From positions 82,009 through 146,008 of the forward strand of contig NZ_JASZYT010000014.1 of assembly GCF_030316765.1 (NCBI RefSeq): 64,000 nt of DNA, written 5' to 3'. This document shows, piece by piece, positions 16,946-26,003 of the stretch (position 1 is its first letter; each line of letters opens with the position of its first letter). The stretch is from Variovorax saccharolyticus (GTDB lineage Bacteria; Pseudomonadota; Gammaproteobacteria; Burkholderiales; Burkholderiaceae_C). The position numbers were made by a program, and so were the translations under genes. A model generated the notes under the pieces. That model was given only the letters and a program-made list of their open reading frames with translations. It was not told the origin of the DNA and did not search any database.

Positions 16946-17254
16946 TCGACCAGGCGGCGAAGCGTCTGCGCCACGTTTCTTTTGGCCAGGGTTGGGTGTA
17001 AGCCCAAGGTCGACTAGGTCAGATCCACCAAGTTCGACCCAAGGCGCGCTGGAGCGCTTGCCGTCATCGCGTTTATCCGCGCGTGTTCATGGTCGGTTCC
17101 ACGCATCGCGGAATGTCGGCGCACTTTGCTTTCCTCCCAAGAAATCATCTCCATCGCATTCATCAAACCTCTTAGTGCATCGCGAACCTAGTATTTGGCA
17201 TCGATGGCCGCATCGACAAAAGCCAGTCCCTCGGCGCCAATCAAGGAGTCATGT

Positions 17255-18259
17255 TTGCAAGCCCAACTGAATTGCACGCGCAGGCAAGTGTTGAAAGACA
17301 TTAGCCTTATCGTCTTGGCTCCCGCAGCGTCCGCAGCGTCCGCAGCTGCAGCCGCGGACGGCAAGTTCCCTTTGCGACCGATTCGAATCATCGTGCCCTT
17401 TGCGCCGGGGGCCAGCACCGACTTCTTGGCACGCGTGATCGCAGATCGGCTAGCCCTGCAGATGGAGCAACCGGTCACCGTCGAAAACAGGCCGGGCGCA
17501 GGCGGCATCATGGGAACGCAGCAACTGGCGCGTTCAGCGTCCGACGGCTACACGATCGGAATTTGCTCTCTCGCGACGCTGGCGATGGTGCCCACGACTC
17601 TCAAGGACGCGCCGTACGATTCAGTTCGAGATTTCGCGCCGCTGTCCGCTGTGGCCAGCAATGACATGGTCCTGGCGACAACTCCGCACATTCCCGCCAC
17701 CACGCTGAGAGAGTTCGTTGCTTGGGCATCGGCTCAACAATCGGCGGCCTTTCTGGGAACCCAGGGTGCCGGCACATCTGGACACTTTGCCGGCTTCATG
17801 TTCGGCAAGGCCGCAAAAATCAGGTTCGAGCCGGTTCACTACAAGAATGTTGGTGAACTCATCACAGGCGTGATGGCCGGCGACGTTCACGCGTACTTCG
17901 GCGCTCCTTCCACGGTACTGAGCCACGTGTCGTCAGGAAAGCTACGCCTCCTGGCCACCAACGGATCAAGTCGTCTGCCCGGACATCCCAATGTTCCGAC
18001 GTTCGGAGAGGCCGGGTTCCCCGATATGCAGTACCTCAACTGGGTGGGTCTCGCAGCGCCAAGCAAGACCCCTCCCGAGGTACTCGCCAAGCTCAGTGCG
18101 GAGATCCTCAAGGCGTTGAGCGTCCCCCAGGTACGCGCCAGGCTCGAGGAAGGTGGTTTTCGTGTCATCGGGAGCAGGCCGGAAGAGCTGTCGAACCTGA
18201 TTCGCAATGATGTGGCGTTCTGGACCGACATAGTGAAGACCACAGGATTCAAGGTCTAG
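17255..18259 (+). CDS. Bug/TctC-family substrate-binding protein with Tat-like signal
   Basis: A receptor of 334 aa if read from the TTG at 17255. AGGAG at 17244-17248 is well spaced (6 bases) for this TTG, giving an N-terminus with TRRQVLKD followed by an Ala-rich hydrophobic stretch, a good twin-arginine signal. The ATG at 17251 next to the same ribosome site is out of frame and ends after 17 codons. An ATG at 17204 is in frame but has no ribosome site and would bury the signal. Receptor hallmarks: IRIIVPFAPGASTDFLARV, VTVENRPGAGGIMG, and VPTFGEAGFPDM. An SDR follows on the same strand. Ligand unknown. Confidence 0.85.
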   Translation: MQAQLNCTRRQVLKDISLIVLAPAASAASAAAAADGKFPLRPIRIIVPFAPGASTDFLARVIADRLALQMEQPVTVENRPGAGGIMGTQQLARSASDGYTIGICSLATLAMVPTTLKDAPYDSVRDFAPLSAVASNDMVLATTPHIPATTLREFVAWASAQQSAAFLGTQGAGTSGHFAGFMFGKAAKIRFEPVHYKNVGELITGVMAGDVHAYFGAPSTVLSHVSSGKLRLLATNGSSRLPGHPNVPTFGEAGFPDMQYLNWVGLAAPSKTPPEVLAKLSAEILKALSVPQVRARLEEGGFRVIGSRPEELSNLIRNDVAFWTDIVKTTGFKV

Positions 18260-18370
18260 CGACCGAGACGCGTCTAAAGAGTCCCCTCCCAGCGCTCATG
18301 CGTGGCTTGCCAGTCGCAGGCGGCGAGGCAGTTCGAAGTATTTTCAGCAATCAACCAAGAGGTAGTTTCA

Positions 18371-19159
18371 ATGAGATTCACAGATCAAGTGGTCGTCGTG
18401 ACAGGAGCGGGCCAGGGAATTGGGTTGGCGACTGCAAGGCTGGCAGCCAGAGAAGGCGCCAAGGTCGCCGTATGCGATCGAGACCCGGGCTCAGTCAGTT
18501 CGACCGTGGCGCGGATCCGGGAGGAAGGCGGAGTAGCGATTGGCGTGTGTGGCGACGTCAGCAACCTTACGCAGGTACGCGCCAACGTCGATGAGGTGAT
18601 GCAAGCCTATGGACGGATTGACGTGTTGATCAACAACGCCGGCATCCTCAAACACACCCCAGCGCGATTGGTCGAGGAAGCCCAGTGGCGTCGCGAGATC
18701 GACGTATGCCTGACCGGTGCTTTCTTCTGGGCCCAAACCGCGGCGGTGGCGTCCATGATTCCACGCAAGCAAGGCGCCATCGTGAACCTGGGTTCCGGAG
18801 CCGCCGTGGCAGGCGCTCCCGGTTCGACATCCTATTGCGCCGCCAAACACGGCGTCGTGGGCCTGACACGAGCGCTTTGCGTGGAATGGGGTCAGTACAA
18901 CATCCGTGTTAACTGTGTTTGCCCAGGAATCACGGCAACTGAGATGACGATGTCGGTTGCCCGGGACTATCCCGAGCGCATACGGCAACGCGAGCAGCGG
19001 ATCCCCCTCGGACACATGGCGCAGCCGGACGATCAGGCCAAGGCCATACTGTTTCTTGCATCGTCTGACGCCGCGTCGATCTCAGGGCACATCCTGAGTG
19101 TCGACGGCGGCACGGCCGCACTTTCTTCAGGCTACAGCGCGCCGCGCGACGGTCATTAA
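18371..19159 (+). CDS. SDR-family oxidoreductase
   Basis: A classical 262-aa short-chain dehydrogenase. Cofactor motif TGAGQGIG (residues 12-19), NNAG (about 89-92), catalytic Ser in NLGSGAA and Tyr-Lys in YCAAK, with the C-terminal SGHILSVDGG typical of FabG-like enzymes. C-terminal tail SGYSAPRDGH is unusual but short. The acidic residue after strand 2 (CDRD) predicts preference for NAD(H). I chose the ATG at 18371 (GAGG upstream); the frame is open further up to 18302. It probably forms an operon with the preceding Bug receptor, oxidising or reducing the imported compound. Confidence 0.92.
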   Translation: MRFTDQVVVVTGAGQGIGLATARLAAREGAKVAVCDRDPGSVSSTVARIREEGGVAIGVCGDVSNLTQVRANVDEVMQAYGRIDVLINNAGILKHTPARLVEEAQWRREIDVCLTGAFFWAQTAAVASMIPRKQGAIVNLGSGAAVAGAPGSTSYCAAKHGVVGLTRALCVEWGQYNIRVNCVCPGITATEMTMSVARDYPERIRQREQRIPLGHMAQPDDQAKAILFLASSDAASISGHILSVDGGTAALSSGYSAPRDGH

Positions 19160-19355
19160 AGCCTGGAGCAATCGACGCGAACTCGCCAGCTGCGCGCTGA
19201 CGGCCGAAGCCGTACAGCACACGGCCATGAACACGCGTAAATGCTCAGTGGGCGTGGCCCCTCATCATCCGGATTCGTCCGGGTTTCGCTCAACGTAAGG
19301 CTGCGAGGACAGGTCGGTCCGGGAGCGAAGGTCCGTACAGGTCAGGAGAACGACG

Positions 19356-19964
19356 ATGGAAATGTCTAGTACGTGCTCGATCCCAGCGAGCGTCGAGGTG
19401 ACGTGGCGATCTTTGAATGATCCGCTGTTCCTCAAGGAATGCATCGCAGGTTGCGAAGCCATCGACCGTGATGGCGACAACAGCTTCAAGGTCACTTTGG
19501 CGGCAAAAATCGGCCCGGTCAGCGCCCGCTTTGCGGGTCGAATGAAGATGGAAGACCTGGATCCACCAAATGCGTACACCCTCATCTTCGAAGGGCAAGG
19601 CGGCGCGGCTGGCTTCGCCAAAGGACGCGCCAGGGTGAGCCTGGCACCGGAAGCCGTAAACACTACGTCCATGTCCTATCAGGTCAGCGCGCAGGTGGGC
19701 GGAAAGCTTGCCCAGATTGGGTCGCGGTTGGTGGACTCAGCAGCGCGCAAAGTGGCAAACGATTTTTTTGTGGCGTTCATCGCAAAGCTCGCCAGCCAAC
19801 AGACGCCCTCTACGGATGTTGCCGAGCCCGTAACGGACTCAGCCATTCCGCGCTCCGGTGGCATGAAACAGGGCCTTCTCCTTGGCAGTTCCTATGCGCG
19901 ATGGACGCTCGCCGCGGCGATCGTCGTTGGCGCGGGCATCGCATGGTTCGCACGAAATGCTTGA
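19356..19964 (+). CDS. CoxG-like SRPBCC protein with C-terminal membrane anchor
   Basis: A 202-aa protein. Residues 1-150 form a CoxG/SRPBCC domain (SIPASVEVTWRSLNDPLFLKECIAGCEAI, then GPVSARFAGRM and GKLAQIGSRLVDSAARKVANDFFVAF). A C-terminal membrane helix follows (about residues 183-199, WTLAAAIVVGAGIAWF). CoxG proteins help recruit or mature molybdenum hydroxylases at the membrane. AGGAG precedes the ATG by 9 bases. It lies 6 kb from the CoxLSM-like genes (26.0-29.6 kb) and 3 kb from paoABC, and could serve either. Confidence 0.88.
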   Translation: MEMSSTCSIPASVEVTWRSLNDPLFLKECIAGCEAIDRDGDNSFKVTLAAKIGPVSARFAGRMKMEDLDPPNAYTLIFEGQGGAAGFAKGRARVSLAPEAVNTTSMSYQVSAQVGGKLAQIGSRLVDSAARKVANDFFVAFIAKLASQQTPSTDVAEPVTDSAIPRSGGMKQGLLLGSSYARWTLAAAIVVGAGIAWFARNA

Positions 19965-20098
19965 CTCGCAGCTCTGATCGAACGTCGCTGCGGATCCTGC
20001 CGGCAAACCCACTAGACAAGGACTCGGGGAACCGATGCTCGGTTTGTCCGAGCGTTGCGAATCCGCAAATACAATGGTGCACCTCAAGAAGATTAGTG

Positions 20099-21013
20099 AT
20101 GCACCACTTTGATCCCGTGTCGCTGCGCTTGTTCGTCGCAATTTGTGAAGAACAAAGTCTGACCGAGGCTGCCGACCGCGAGAACCTGACGGTTTCTACG
20201 GTGAGCAAGCGACTTTCGGCGCTTGAAGAGCAGTTAGGGGTGCCGTTGCTTGAGCGAGGTCGCGGCGGCGTCAGCCTCACTGCCGCTGGCGAGGCGCTGC
20301 TCCCCTCAGCTCGAGGGTTGCTGCAGTCCATGGCGCGAATTCAGGCCAACCTTTCCGAATATGCGCGCAGCGTTCCTGGCCGCGTACGGGTGGCGGCCGC
20401 CTTGTCTGCCATCACATCGTGCTTGCCGGCAGACATCGCTGTTTTCGTCAAGCATCATCCGAATGTCAGGGTCAGTGTCGACGAACATACGGGCCCCGAG
20501 GTCGTCTTGAATGTCGAGGGAGGCCGAGCCGATCTTGGTGTGTGCTGGGACGCAACGGGAACCCGGCGGCTGCGAACCGTGCCCTACAGGGTGGATCACA
20601 TGGTGGTCATCACCCACAAGGAGCACGAGCTAGCCAACCGCACGAGCGTCAGCTTTGTAGACACCCTGCCGTATGAACGGGTTGCGGTTGATGCCGCCAG
20701 CGTTGGGCTGCACTTGCAGCAGCGGCTAGCGATCGCTGAAGGTAAGGCACTAAAGATGCCCTTCCACGTGCGAACTTACGACGCGGCCTGCCGTTTCGTC
20801 GCGGGCAACCTTGCGATCGCCATCGTGCCGAAGGAATCTACGTCGCTTCTGGTCAACGCACTCGGGCTCACGACCATCGCGCTCTCTGACGACTGGGCGC
20901 GCCGGCGCCTGGTTTTGTGTGTGCGCGACTACGCCGAACTGAACGCGCCGGCCCGTCATCTTCTGGACGCGCTCGCAGCGCGACCACTGGGCCACGGCGA
21001 CCCGCTGCTCTGA
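20099..21013 (+). CDS. LysR-family transcriptional regulator
   Basis: A 304-aa regulator. DNA-binding domain at residues 1-65 (SLRLFVAICEEQSLTEAADRENLTVSTVSKRLSALEEQLGVPLLER, then GVSLTAAGEALL), effector domain from about residue 90. I chose the ATG at 20099 because the LysR domain begins right there; the frame continues upstream to 19901 but that part antisenses nothing conserved and overlaps the CoxG-like gene. It lies in the same direction as CoxG and converges on the Bug gene at 21.1 kb, so its target is not evident from a divergent partner. Confidence 0.92.
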   Translation: MHHFDPVSLRLFVAICEEQSLTEAADRENLTVSTVSKRLSALEEQLGVPLLERGRGGVSLTAAGEALLPSARGLLQSMARIQANLSEYARSVPGRVRVAAALSAITSCLPADIAVFVKHHPNVRVSVDEHTGPEVVLNVEGGRADLGVCWDATGTRRLRTVPYRVDHMVVITHKEHELANRTSVSFVDTLPYERVAVDAASVGLHLQQRLAIAEGKALKMPFHVRTYDAACRFVAGNLAIAIVPKESTSLLVNALGLTTIALSDDWARRRLVLCVRDYAELNAPARHLLDALAARPLGHGDPLL

Positions 21014-21064
21014 TTCGCCCCTTCAAGGGCACAGGCGTATCCGCTCGGATGCTCGTCTGAAGCA

Positions 21065-22045
21065 TCAGTTGCTTGTCGCGCCCGAAGCCTTGACGATCGG
21101 GCGCCATTTCTCAATCTCAGATTGAACCAGTCCTTTGGTCGCCGCAGGCGACGTGCGGCTTTCAAGTTCGACGCCCATGGCCAGAACTCGACTCTTGAAG
21201 CTTTCGTCGGCAAGCACCTCGTTGAGCGCCGAGTTGAGTCTGTTGACCACGGCTGTAGGCGTGCCCTTAGGGGCGGCGATGAAGTACCAGGTGTTGATCT
21301 CGGAACCAGGAAATCCTGCCTCGCCCACAGTCGGGACCGTGGGTGCCAGAGCGCTTCGACTGGTCGCGGTCAGGGCCAGCGCCTTCAGCTTGCCGTCCTG
21401 CAGGCGCGGCACGCATGTTGCAATCGAGCAGAGCATGAAGCTGACCTGGCCCCCCATCAAGTCTGAAAGACCTGGGCTCTCGCCTCGATATGGCACATGT
21501 ACGGCCTCGCCATGGGCGACTCGTTTCAGGAGTTCGACGCCCAGGTGACTCGGCGTCCCGATTCCTGACGATGCGTAGGAAACATTTCCATTGGCGCTGC
21601 GCATCAAAGCGACAAGCCCACCTAGGTTGTCAACCTTGACGTGTTGCGGGTTCGTCATGATGAGCAACTGGATCTGCCCAACCTTGCCTACAAACGCAAA
21701 ATCATTCACTGAGTCGAACGGCAAAGCTGCACTCATCGTGGCGTTGAGCGAATGCGCCAGCGTGCTGAACAGGAGCGTGTATCCGTTTGGCGTCGCGCGC
21801 GCAACAGCCGCGGCACCTATGGCAGTCCCTGCTCCAGGTCGGTTGTCTGGAACAATCCGTTGGCCAAGTCGATTACTGAGATTCTCGGCCACCAAGCGGC
21901 CAAGCGCATCCGTGATGCCTCCTGCGGCATACGGAATTACGAGTTGGATGGGCCGATCTGGATAGTCCTGGGCGGCGGCCGGTAAAGAGACGGCGACACA
22001 CAACAGACCAGCGATTGCGATCAAGCGCGAAAAAAGGTTCTTCAT
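21065..22045 (-). CDS. Bug/TctC-family substrate-binding protein
   Basis: A 326-aa receptor with a clear Sec signal peptide (MKNLFSRLIAIAGLLCVAVSLPAAAQ). Hallmarks: IQLVIPYAAGGITDALGR, VPDNRPGAGTAIG, HVPYRGESPGLSDLMGGQVSFM, and VPTVGEAGFPGSEI. It is the last gene of a minus-strand operon reading amidohydrolase, MmgE/PrpD, SDR, Bug (25.7 to 21.1 kb), so it likely imports the substrate of those enzymes. Confidence 0.92.
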   Translation of the reverse strand: MKNLFSRLIAIAGLLCVAVSLPAAAQDYPDRPIQLVIPYAAGGITDALGRLVAENLSNRLGQRIVPDNRPGAGTAIGAAAVARATPNGYTLLFSTLAHSLNATMSAALPFDSVNDFAFVGKVGQIQLLIMTNPQHVKVDNLGGLVALMRSANGNVSYASSGIGTPSHLGVELLKRVAHGEAVHVPYRGESPGLSDLMGGQVSFMLCSIATCVPRLQDGKLKALALTATSRSALAPTVPTVGEAGFPGSEINTWYFIAAPKGTPTAVVNRLNSALNEVLADESFKSRVLAMGVELESRTSPAATKGLVQSEIEKWRPIVKASGATSN

Positions 22046-22172
22046 TTCTATGCGTCTCAGTTGGTCCTACTGGCCTTTGGCACCGGCCGAGGGTTTCGAT
22101 TGGATCTGCCAACGCTGCGCAGGGGCAGTGACGGGCAGCTGGATGGTTTAAGCAGGGTTACAGCCGGGCGTC

Positions 22173-22994
22173 TCAGCCTTTACTTCCCCGCGGCACTATG
22201 CTCATCAGGGTGTTGTCGAAACCGCCATCCACCAACAGGTCCTGACCGTTGACATAGCCTGCGCGATCGCTCGCCAGAAATGCAATGACCTCGGCCATGT
22301 CCGTTGGCATCGCAACACGGCCCGCCGGAATCAGTCGCTGTCTGGCTCCTGCCGTTTCGCTGTCGGCATACACCGTCTCCGTGGCAGGCGTGCGGGTAAA
22401 GCCGGGCGAGACGACATTGCTGCGAATGCCGTGAGGAGCCAGTTCCAACGAAAACAGCCGCGACATCATGATCAGTCCTGCCTTGCTGACGCTGTAGGCT
22501 CCACTCTGGGCCAGCGGGTGATGACCCAGTATCGACGCCACGTGCACGAGGCTGCCTCCCCTGCCCCCATTGATCATCTGCGCCGCGAAGATTTGGGTGC
22601 ACGTCAGGGCACCCGTCAAGTTGACCGAGAGCACATGATTCCAGTCTCGCAGGCTCATGCCCACCAGCGGACCGCGGTGGCGAACCGCGGCATTGTTCAC
22701 AAGCACCTGGCAGCGACCGAGTTCCTTCTCGATGCGCTCGGCGGCCGCAACGACCATCTCAGGGCTCGCGACGTCAGCTTGGGCGCCAATAGCGCGCATT
22801 CCGCCCCCCCTGAGTTCCGCCGCGACCGCTTCGGCGGAACCCGCATCCTGGTCCAGTATCGCTACCAACGCACCAGCCGACGCCAGCTGGCGTGCGGTTT
22901 CCGCGCCGATCCCGCTGCCCCCGCCGGTGATCACACAAACGCGCCCTGTCAACCCTAGCCAACTGCTCGCCACGGAGCCCGCCCTATCTGTCAT
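22173..22994 (-). CDS. SDR-family oxidoreductase
   Basis: A 273-aa short-chain dehydrogenase. TGGGSGIG cofactor motif, acidic LDQD after strand 2 (NAD preference), NNAA in place of NNAG, catalytic Ser in ASILGHH and YSVSK. C-terminus NGQDLLVDGGFDNTLMSIVPRG. The start at 22994 is set by AGAGAGG 8 bases upstream; an in-frame start at 23072 has no ribosome site. It closely resembles the SDR at 37539-38366 (same N-terminal layout 'SWLGL-x-G', same YSVSKAGL and similar tail), suggesting paralogy. Confidence 0.92.
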   Translation of the reverse strand: MTDRAGSVASSWLGLTGRVCVITGGGSGIGAETARQLASAGALVAILDQDAGSAEAVAAELRGGGMRAIGAQADVASPEMVVAAAERIEKELGRCQVLVNNAAVRHRGPLVGMSLRDWNHVLSVNLTGALTCTQIFAAQMINGGRGGSLVHVASILGHHPLAQSGAYSVSKAGLIMMSRLFSLELAPHGIRSNVVSPGFTRTPATETVYADSETAGARQRLIPAGRVAMPTDMAEVIAFLASDRAGYVNGQDLLVDGGFDNTLMSIVPRGSKG

Positions 22995-23150
22995 ATGTGC
23001 CTCTCTTTGATCAACAGGATCGCCATCTGCCTTTGCCACTGGTTCGAAGATGCCACCCGCGGCTGGCAGCACTTGTCGTCATGGAGTCGTCCTTCGATGC
23101 CCATGTCGGGTGTACCGTGACGGCAAATTGCGAGGTGCAGAGCAAGATGT

Positions 23151-24569
23151 TCATCCCCAGAAACCTGGAGCCGCCCGGCCGACGTCCAGAGCCAAAGGGA
23201 GACGCCAGCACAACGCGATCAGGTGACGAGTCCGCTCCGTGCCCAAGTGATCTTGGGCCTGCGACAGGAACTTAGCCTCGAGTTGCTCGTCGCTGAGGGG
23301 GCGCTTCGCGGAGCCGATGTGTGGACTAACCTGTGCCTCCAAGCGCTGGCCACTTTGCAGCACGATCGAGGCGCGCGCCTCGTCAGGACGCAGGTCCGAC
23401 GCGACCGATGCAAAGATGCGCCGGCGTAGGGCAATTATCGCTGGATCGCGCACGCAGGCATCACTGGCTTCGTTCAAGTCGGCTCTACCGTAATACAGCG
23501 CCGCCGCAGCCCAGTGATGCAGGCTCACCTGCGCTTCATAGCTGTCCTTTGGCTCATCCTTGCCCGTCAAAGCGAGGCTGAGTTCGTGAACCTGGATTTC
23601 AACGCGCTCGATGTCACCTCGCGAGAAGGAATGCAAGCGTGCCAGTTCAAGACAGACGTCGGTGGCAGCGTGAATCAGGCATCCGTTGGGGAACGGCTTG
23701 ATGGCCACATTCATGCATTCCCAATGTTGGCCTAGACGTTCCGTCAATGCCTCCGGGTATGACGGGCGTCCAACCACCGACAAAAGGCCATTCGGGCTCG
23801 ACAACGGCTCAGCGTGACAGGTGAAGTCGTTCGCTGCCAGGTGGGCGGCGAGCAGGCCGCTACGTCCGGCATTGCCGGGTATGAATGCCGCGGACATGGT
23901 CCCGTGGGACGACCGGAACCCTCCCCCCTGCATAGCAGCGATGCCCATCGCCCAGACAAGTTGCTTCGCCGACAGACCCATCAGCTTGCCCACGCCTGTA
24001 GCGACCCCGATCGCGCCTGTCAAACCTGTCATGTAGTGCCCAACATGACAAGCCGCAGGTCCAACGGCCAACGCGCAACTCAACCGGCACTGAACCTCGT
24101 GAGAGATCATTAGGGCGTGCAGAAAGTCGGATCCTGATACCCGGTGCTGTTCGGCGTAAGCAAGCAACGCAGCCACAGTGGGTGCCGCGGGATGCACGAC
24201 TGTCTCAACATGAGCATCGTCGAACGCGTGCGCTCCAACGCTCAACCCATTCAACAGCGCCGCACTGAGCGGGTCCAGGCGGACGCCTCGGCCAATCACA
24301 GTGCAGGCTTGAGAACCCGACAGCGCTTTTAGTGCCGGCAGTGCCTGCTCTACGGCGCTGTGGAAGGCGCCGCCGTGCGCGCATCCCACCCAGTTTAGGA
24401 AAGCGCGCGCCGCCTCATGCTGTACCGGCGCCGGCAGGTCTGACCAAACCGACTCAATCACAAAGCTCGCAAGTTCCTCGGTATGCCGGGCCCCAAGCGG
24501 CCGCGCATCGGAAGCAGTGGGCTGAATCAGGCCGCCTTCACAGGCAGCCACGGGCATGGTACCGATCAT
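23151..24569 (-). CDS. MmgE/PrpD-family protein
   Basis: A 472-aa protein of the 2-methylcitrate dehydratase/cis-aconitate decarboxylase/iminodisuccinate epimerase fold. Characteristic blocks: AFLNWVGCAHGGAF (about residue 58), AHAFDDAHVETVVHPAAPTVAALLAYAE, GLTGAIGVATGVGKLMGL, and KPFPNGCLIHAATDVCLEL. These enzymes act on small tricarboxylates or on dicarboxylates. The start at 24569 overlaps the amidohydrolase stop as ATGA. A second member is at 54.6 kb with the same LNW-x-GCA-x-GG and AFDDAH blocks. Confidence 0.9.
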   Translation of the reverse strand: MIGTMPVAACEGGLIQPTASDARPLGARHTEELASFVIESVWSDLPAPVQHEAARAFLNWVGCAHGGAFHSAVEQALPALKALSGSQACTVIGRGVRLDPLSAALLNGLSVGAHAFDDAHVETVVHPAAPTVAALLAYAEQHRVSGSDFLHALMISHEVQCRLSCALAVGPAACHVGHYMTGLTGAIGVATGVGKLMGLSAKQLVWAMGIAAMQGGGFRSSHGTMSAAFIPGNAGRSGLLAAHLAANDFTCHAEPLSSPNGLLSVVGRPSYPEALTERLGQHWECMNVAIKPFPNGCLIHAATDVCLELARLHSFSRGDIERVEIQVHELSLALTGKDEPKDSYEAQVSLHHWAAAALYYGRADLNEASDACVRDPAIIALRRRIFASVASDLRPDEARASIVLQSGQRLEAQVSPHIGSAKRPLSDEQLEAKFLSQAQDHLGTERTRHLIALCWRLPLALDVGRAAPGFWG

Positions 24570-25690
24570 GACCCGCTCGCAAGATCGCCCGCTTTTTCCA
24601 ATGCTGGTAGTCGATATGCCCGGCAGGCCGTCCGATAGAACAAATCCCGACGCTCGTCTGGAGCCAATGCGGCTGTCGCCCGTTTGAACACGTTCCACAA
24701 AGCGGTGTAGCCGCAAGACTGCCGGTCGACCGGAAAATTGCTCTCAAACATGCAGCGCTGCGGGCCGAATGCTTCAATGCATTCGTCGATCAACGGTGCC
24801 CACGCGGGCGCCAAGTCAGCCGACGTCGCGGGGGCTTCACGATGCTCAAACCCGAAGCCAAACATGGGCATGCCCATCCCACCGATCTTCGCAAAGACAT
24901 TCGGCCTTGCGGCCAGCTTGCGAAGGTCAGCTCTCCATCGGGAGATCACAGATGCGCGCTCTTTGCCAAACTTGCCAACCCCGATCACGCCCCCGACATG
25001 GTTCAACACGATGCGCGTATCGGGAAAAGCTGCTGCCAGGTCGACCAACTCCTCGATCTGATGGTGGAAGATCCAAGCGTCAAAGCTGAGATCCCGCCGC
25101 CTTAACAGCGCGAAGCCCTTTCTGAAATCCCCGTCCAGCAACAGGTGCGGAACCGCCGGATGCTTGATAAACCGCCCTACGGGTCCGTCGTCATGGGCAG
25201 CGTTGTGCCGCACGCCACGGAGCCTGCCCTGACCTGATTCAAGTTGCGCATCCAGGGTTTCCGACACGCCCGATCCGAGTGTGAGATCGGCGCCTGAAAC
25301 GATCCCCGCCGCGACTTGACAGGGGCCCCACCGGCTCTGAATTGGCGCGGCAGTAGCATCCACTAGGAACTCGACCTCACCGACGGGTTTCAACGCTTCC
25401 GCGCCGCCTTGTCGCCAACCCCATCGGTACGCCTCGACGCACACCGTCCCGATGATGTTGTGTCCGGCGCTGATATCGCGCCGCAGGTCTGTTGGCTGGT
25501 AGTAATGCGGGTCCCCGGCGGCCCCGAATACATGGTGATGAGCATCGACTATAGGAAAGCCCGGTTCCACCGCGACCTCACCCAGCGCGCGCTCGTGCCA
25601 TTCATTGAGCGCATTGGTGTTGCGCGGCGTGCTGCCACGATAGCTGGACGCATGGTCCTCAATTTCCGCCGCTTCGATGACGCTTGGCAC
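24566..25690 (-). CDS. Amidohydrolase 2-family hydrolase (PDC-lactonase-like)
   Basis: A 374-aa TIM-barrel metal-dependent hydrolase. Metal site H-x-H in FPIVDAHHHVFG (about residue 50), barrel segment FHHQIEELVDLAAAFPDTRIVLNHVGG, and the last-strand aspartate in CMFESNFPVD. The family includes 2-pyrone-4,6-dicarboxylate lactonase and related lactone or amide hydrolases. It has a 40-residue N-terminal extension compared with the three other members of the window and is the most divergent of the four. The GTG start at 25690 is supported by AGGAGACC. First gene of the operon ending in the Bug receptor at 21.1 kb. Confidence 0.9.
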   Translation of the reverse strand: MPSVIEAAEIEDHASSYRGSTPRNTNALNEWHERALGEVAVEPGFPIVDAHHHVFGAAGDPHYYQPTDLRRDISAGHNIIGTVCVEAYRWGWRQGGAEALKPVGEVEFLVDATAAPIQSRWGPCQVAAGIVSGADLTLGSGVSETLDAQLESGQGRLRGVRHNAAHDDGPVGRFIKHPAVPHLLLDGDFRKGFALLRRRDLSFDAWIFHHQIEELVDLAAAFPDTRIVLNHVGGVIGVGKFGKERASVISRWRADLRKLAARPNVFAKIGGMGMPMFGFGFEHREAPATSADLAPAWAPLIDECIEAFGPQRCMFESNFPVDRQSCGYTALWNVFKRATAALAPDERRDLFYRTACRAYRLPALEKAGDLASGS

Positions 25691-26003
25691 TCTGGTCTCC
25701 TGAATGGATGACAGATGTTAGGAGGAGGCACGTGAGCATAGCTTGAGGAATTAGACGCAGCCACTTTCCGATTCGGAAAGGTGCACAGCGCCGGGTAACA
25801 ACCCGCTGAATGGGAAAGCGATACGGGCGTCACCGTCGACGCCAGGGCCAGGCCCCGCGCGATTTCTACGCACGACACGATCACAGTCGCTTTCATCAAA
25901 CTTCCAAGCCGACAGCGCGCCTAACATTGCCAGCTTTCAAGGACCCCGAAAGGTGTTCCGGAACCGTGCAGGCGCACACTTCGAGGCAAGGTACCCCGCA
26001 GAC
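25691..26003. other. Divergent intergenic region with palindromic operator candidate
   Basis: This 313-bp gap separates the minus-strand amidohydrolase operon from the plus-strand molybdenum hydroxylase operon. It contains the 17-bp perfect palindrome listed next. No gene is supported. Confidence 0.6.
25764..25780. promoter_or_regulatory. Perfect palindrome CTTTCCGA-T-TCGGAAAG
   Basis: Eight-base perfect arms with a single central base, in the divergent region between two catabolic operons. The length and symmetry fit a dimeric repressor operator. It is unrelated to the GGTTAACC element, so this locus seems to be under a different regulator. Confidence 0.5.

Larger units (their letters stand above)
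16338..17254. other. Long intergenic region with promoter and pseudogene fragment
   Basis: This 917-bp gap holds a candidate paoABC promoter/operator (16655-16691) and an ETF-ubiquinone oxidoreductase fragment (16741-16945), both listed separately. Nothing else is recognisable. Confidence 0.6.
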
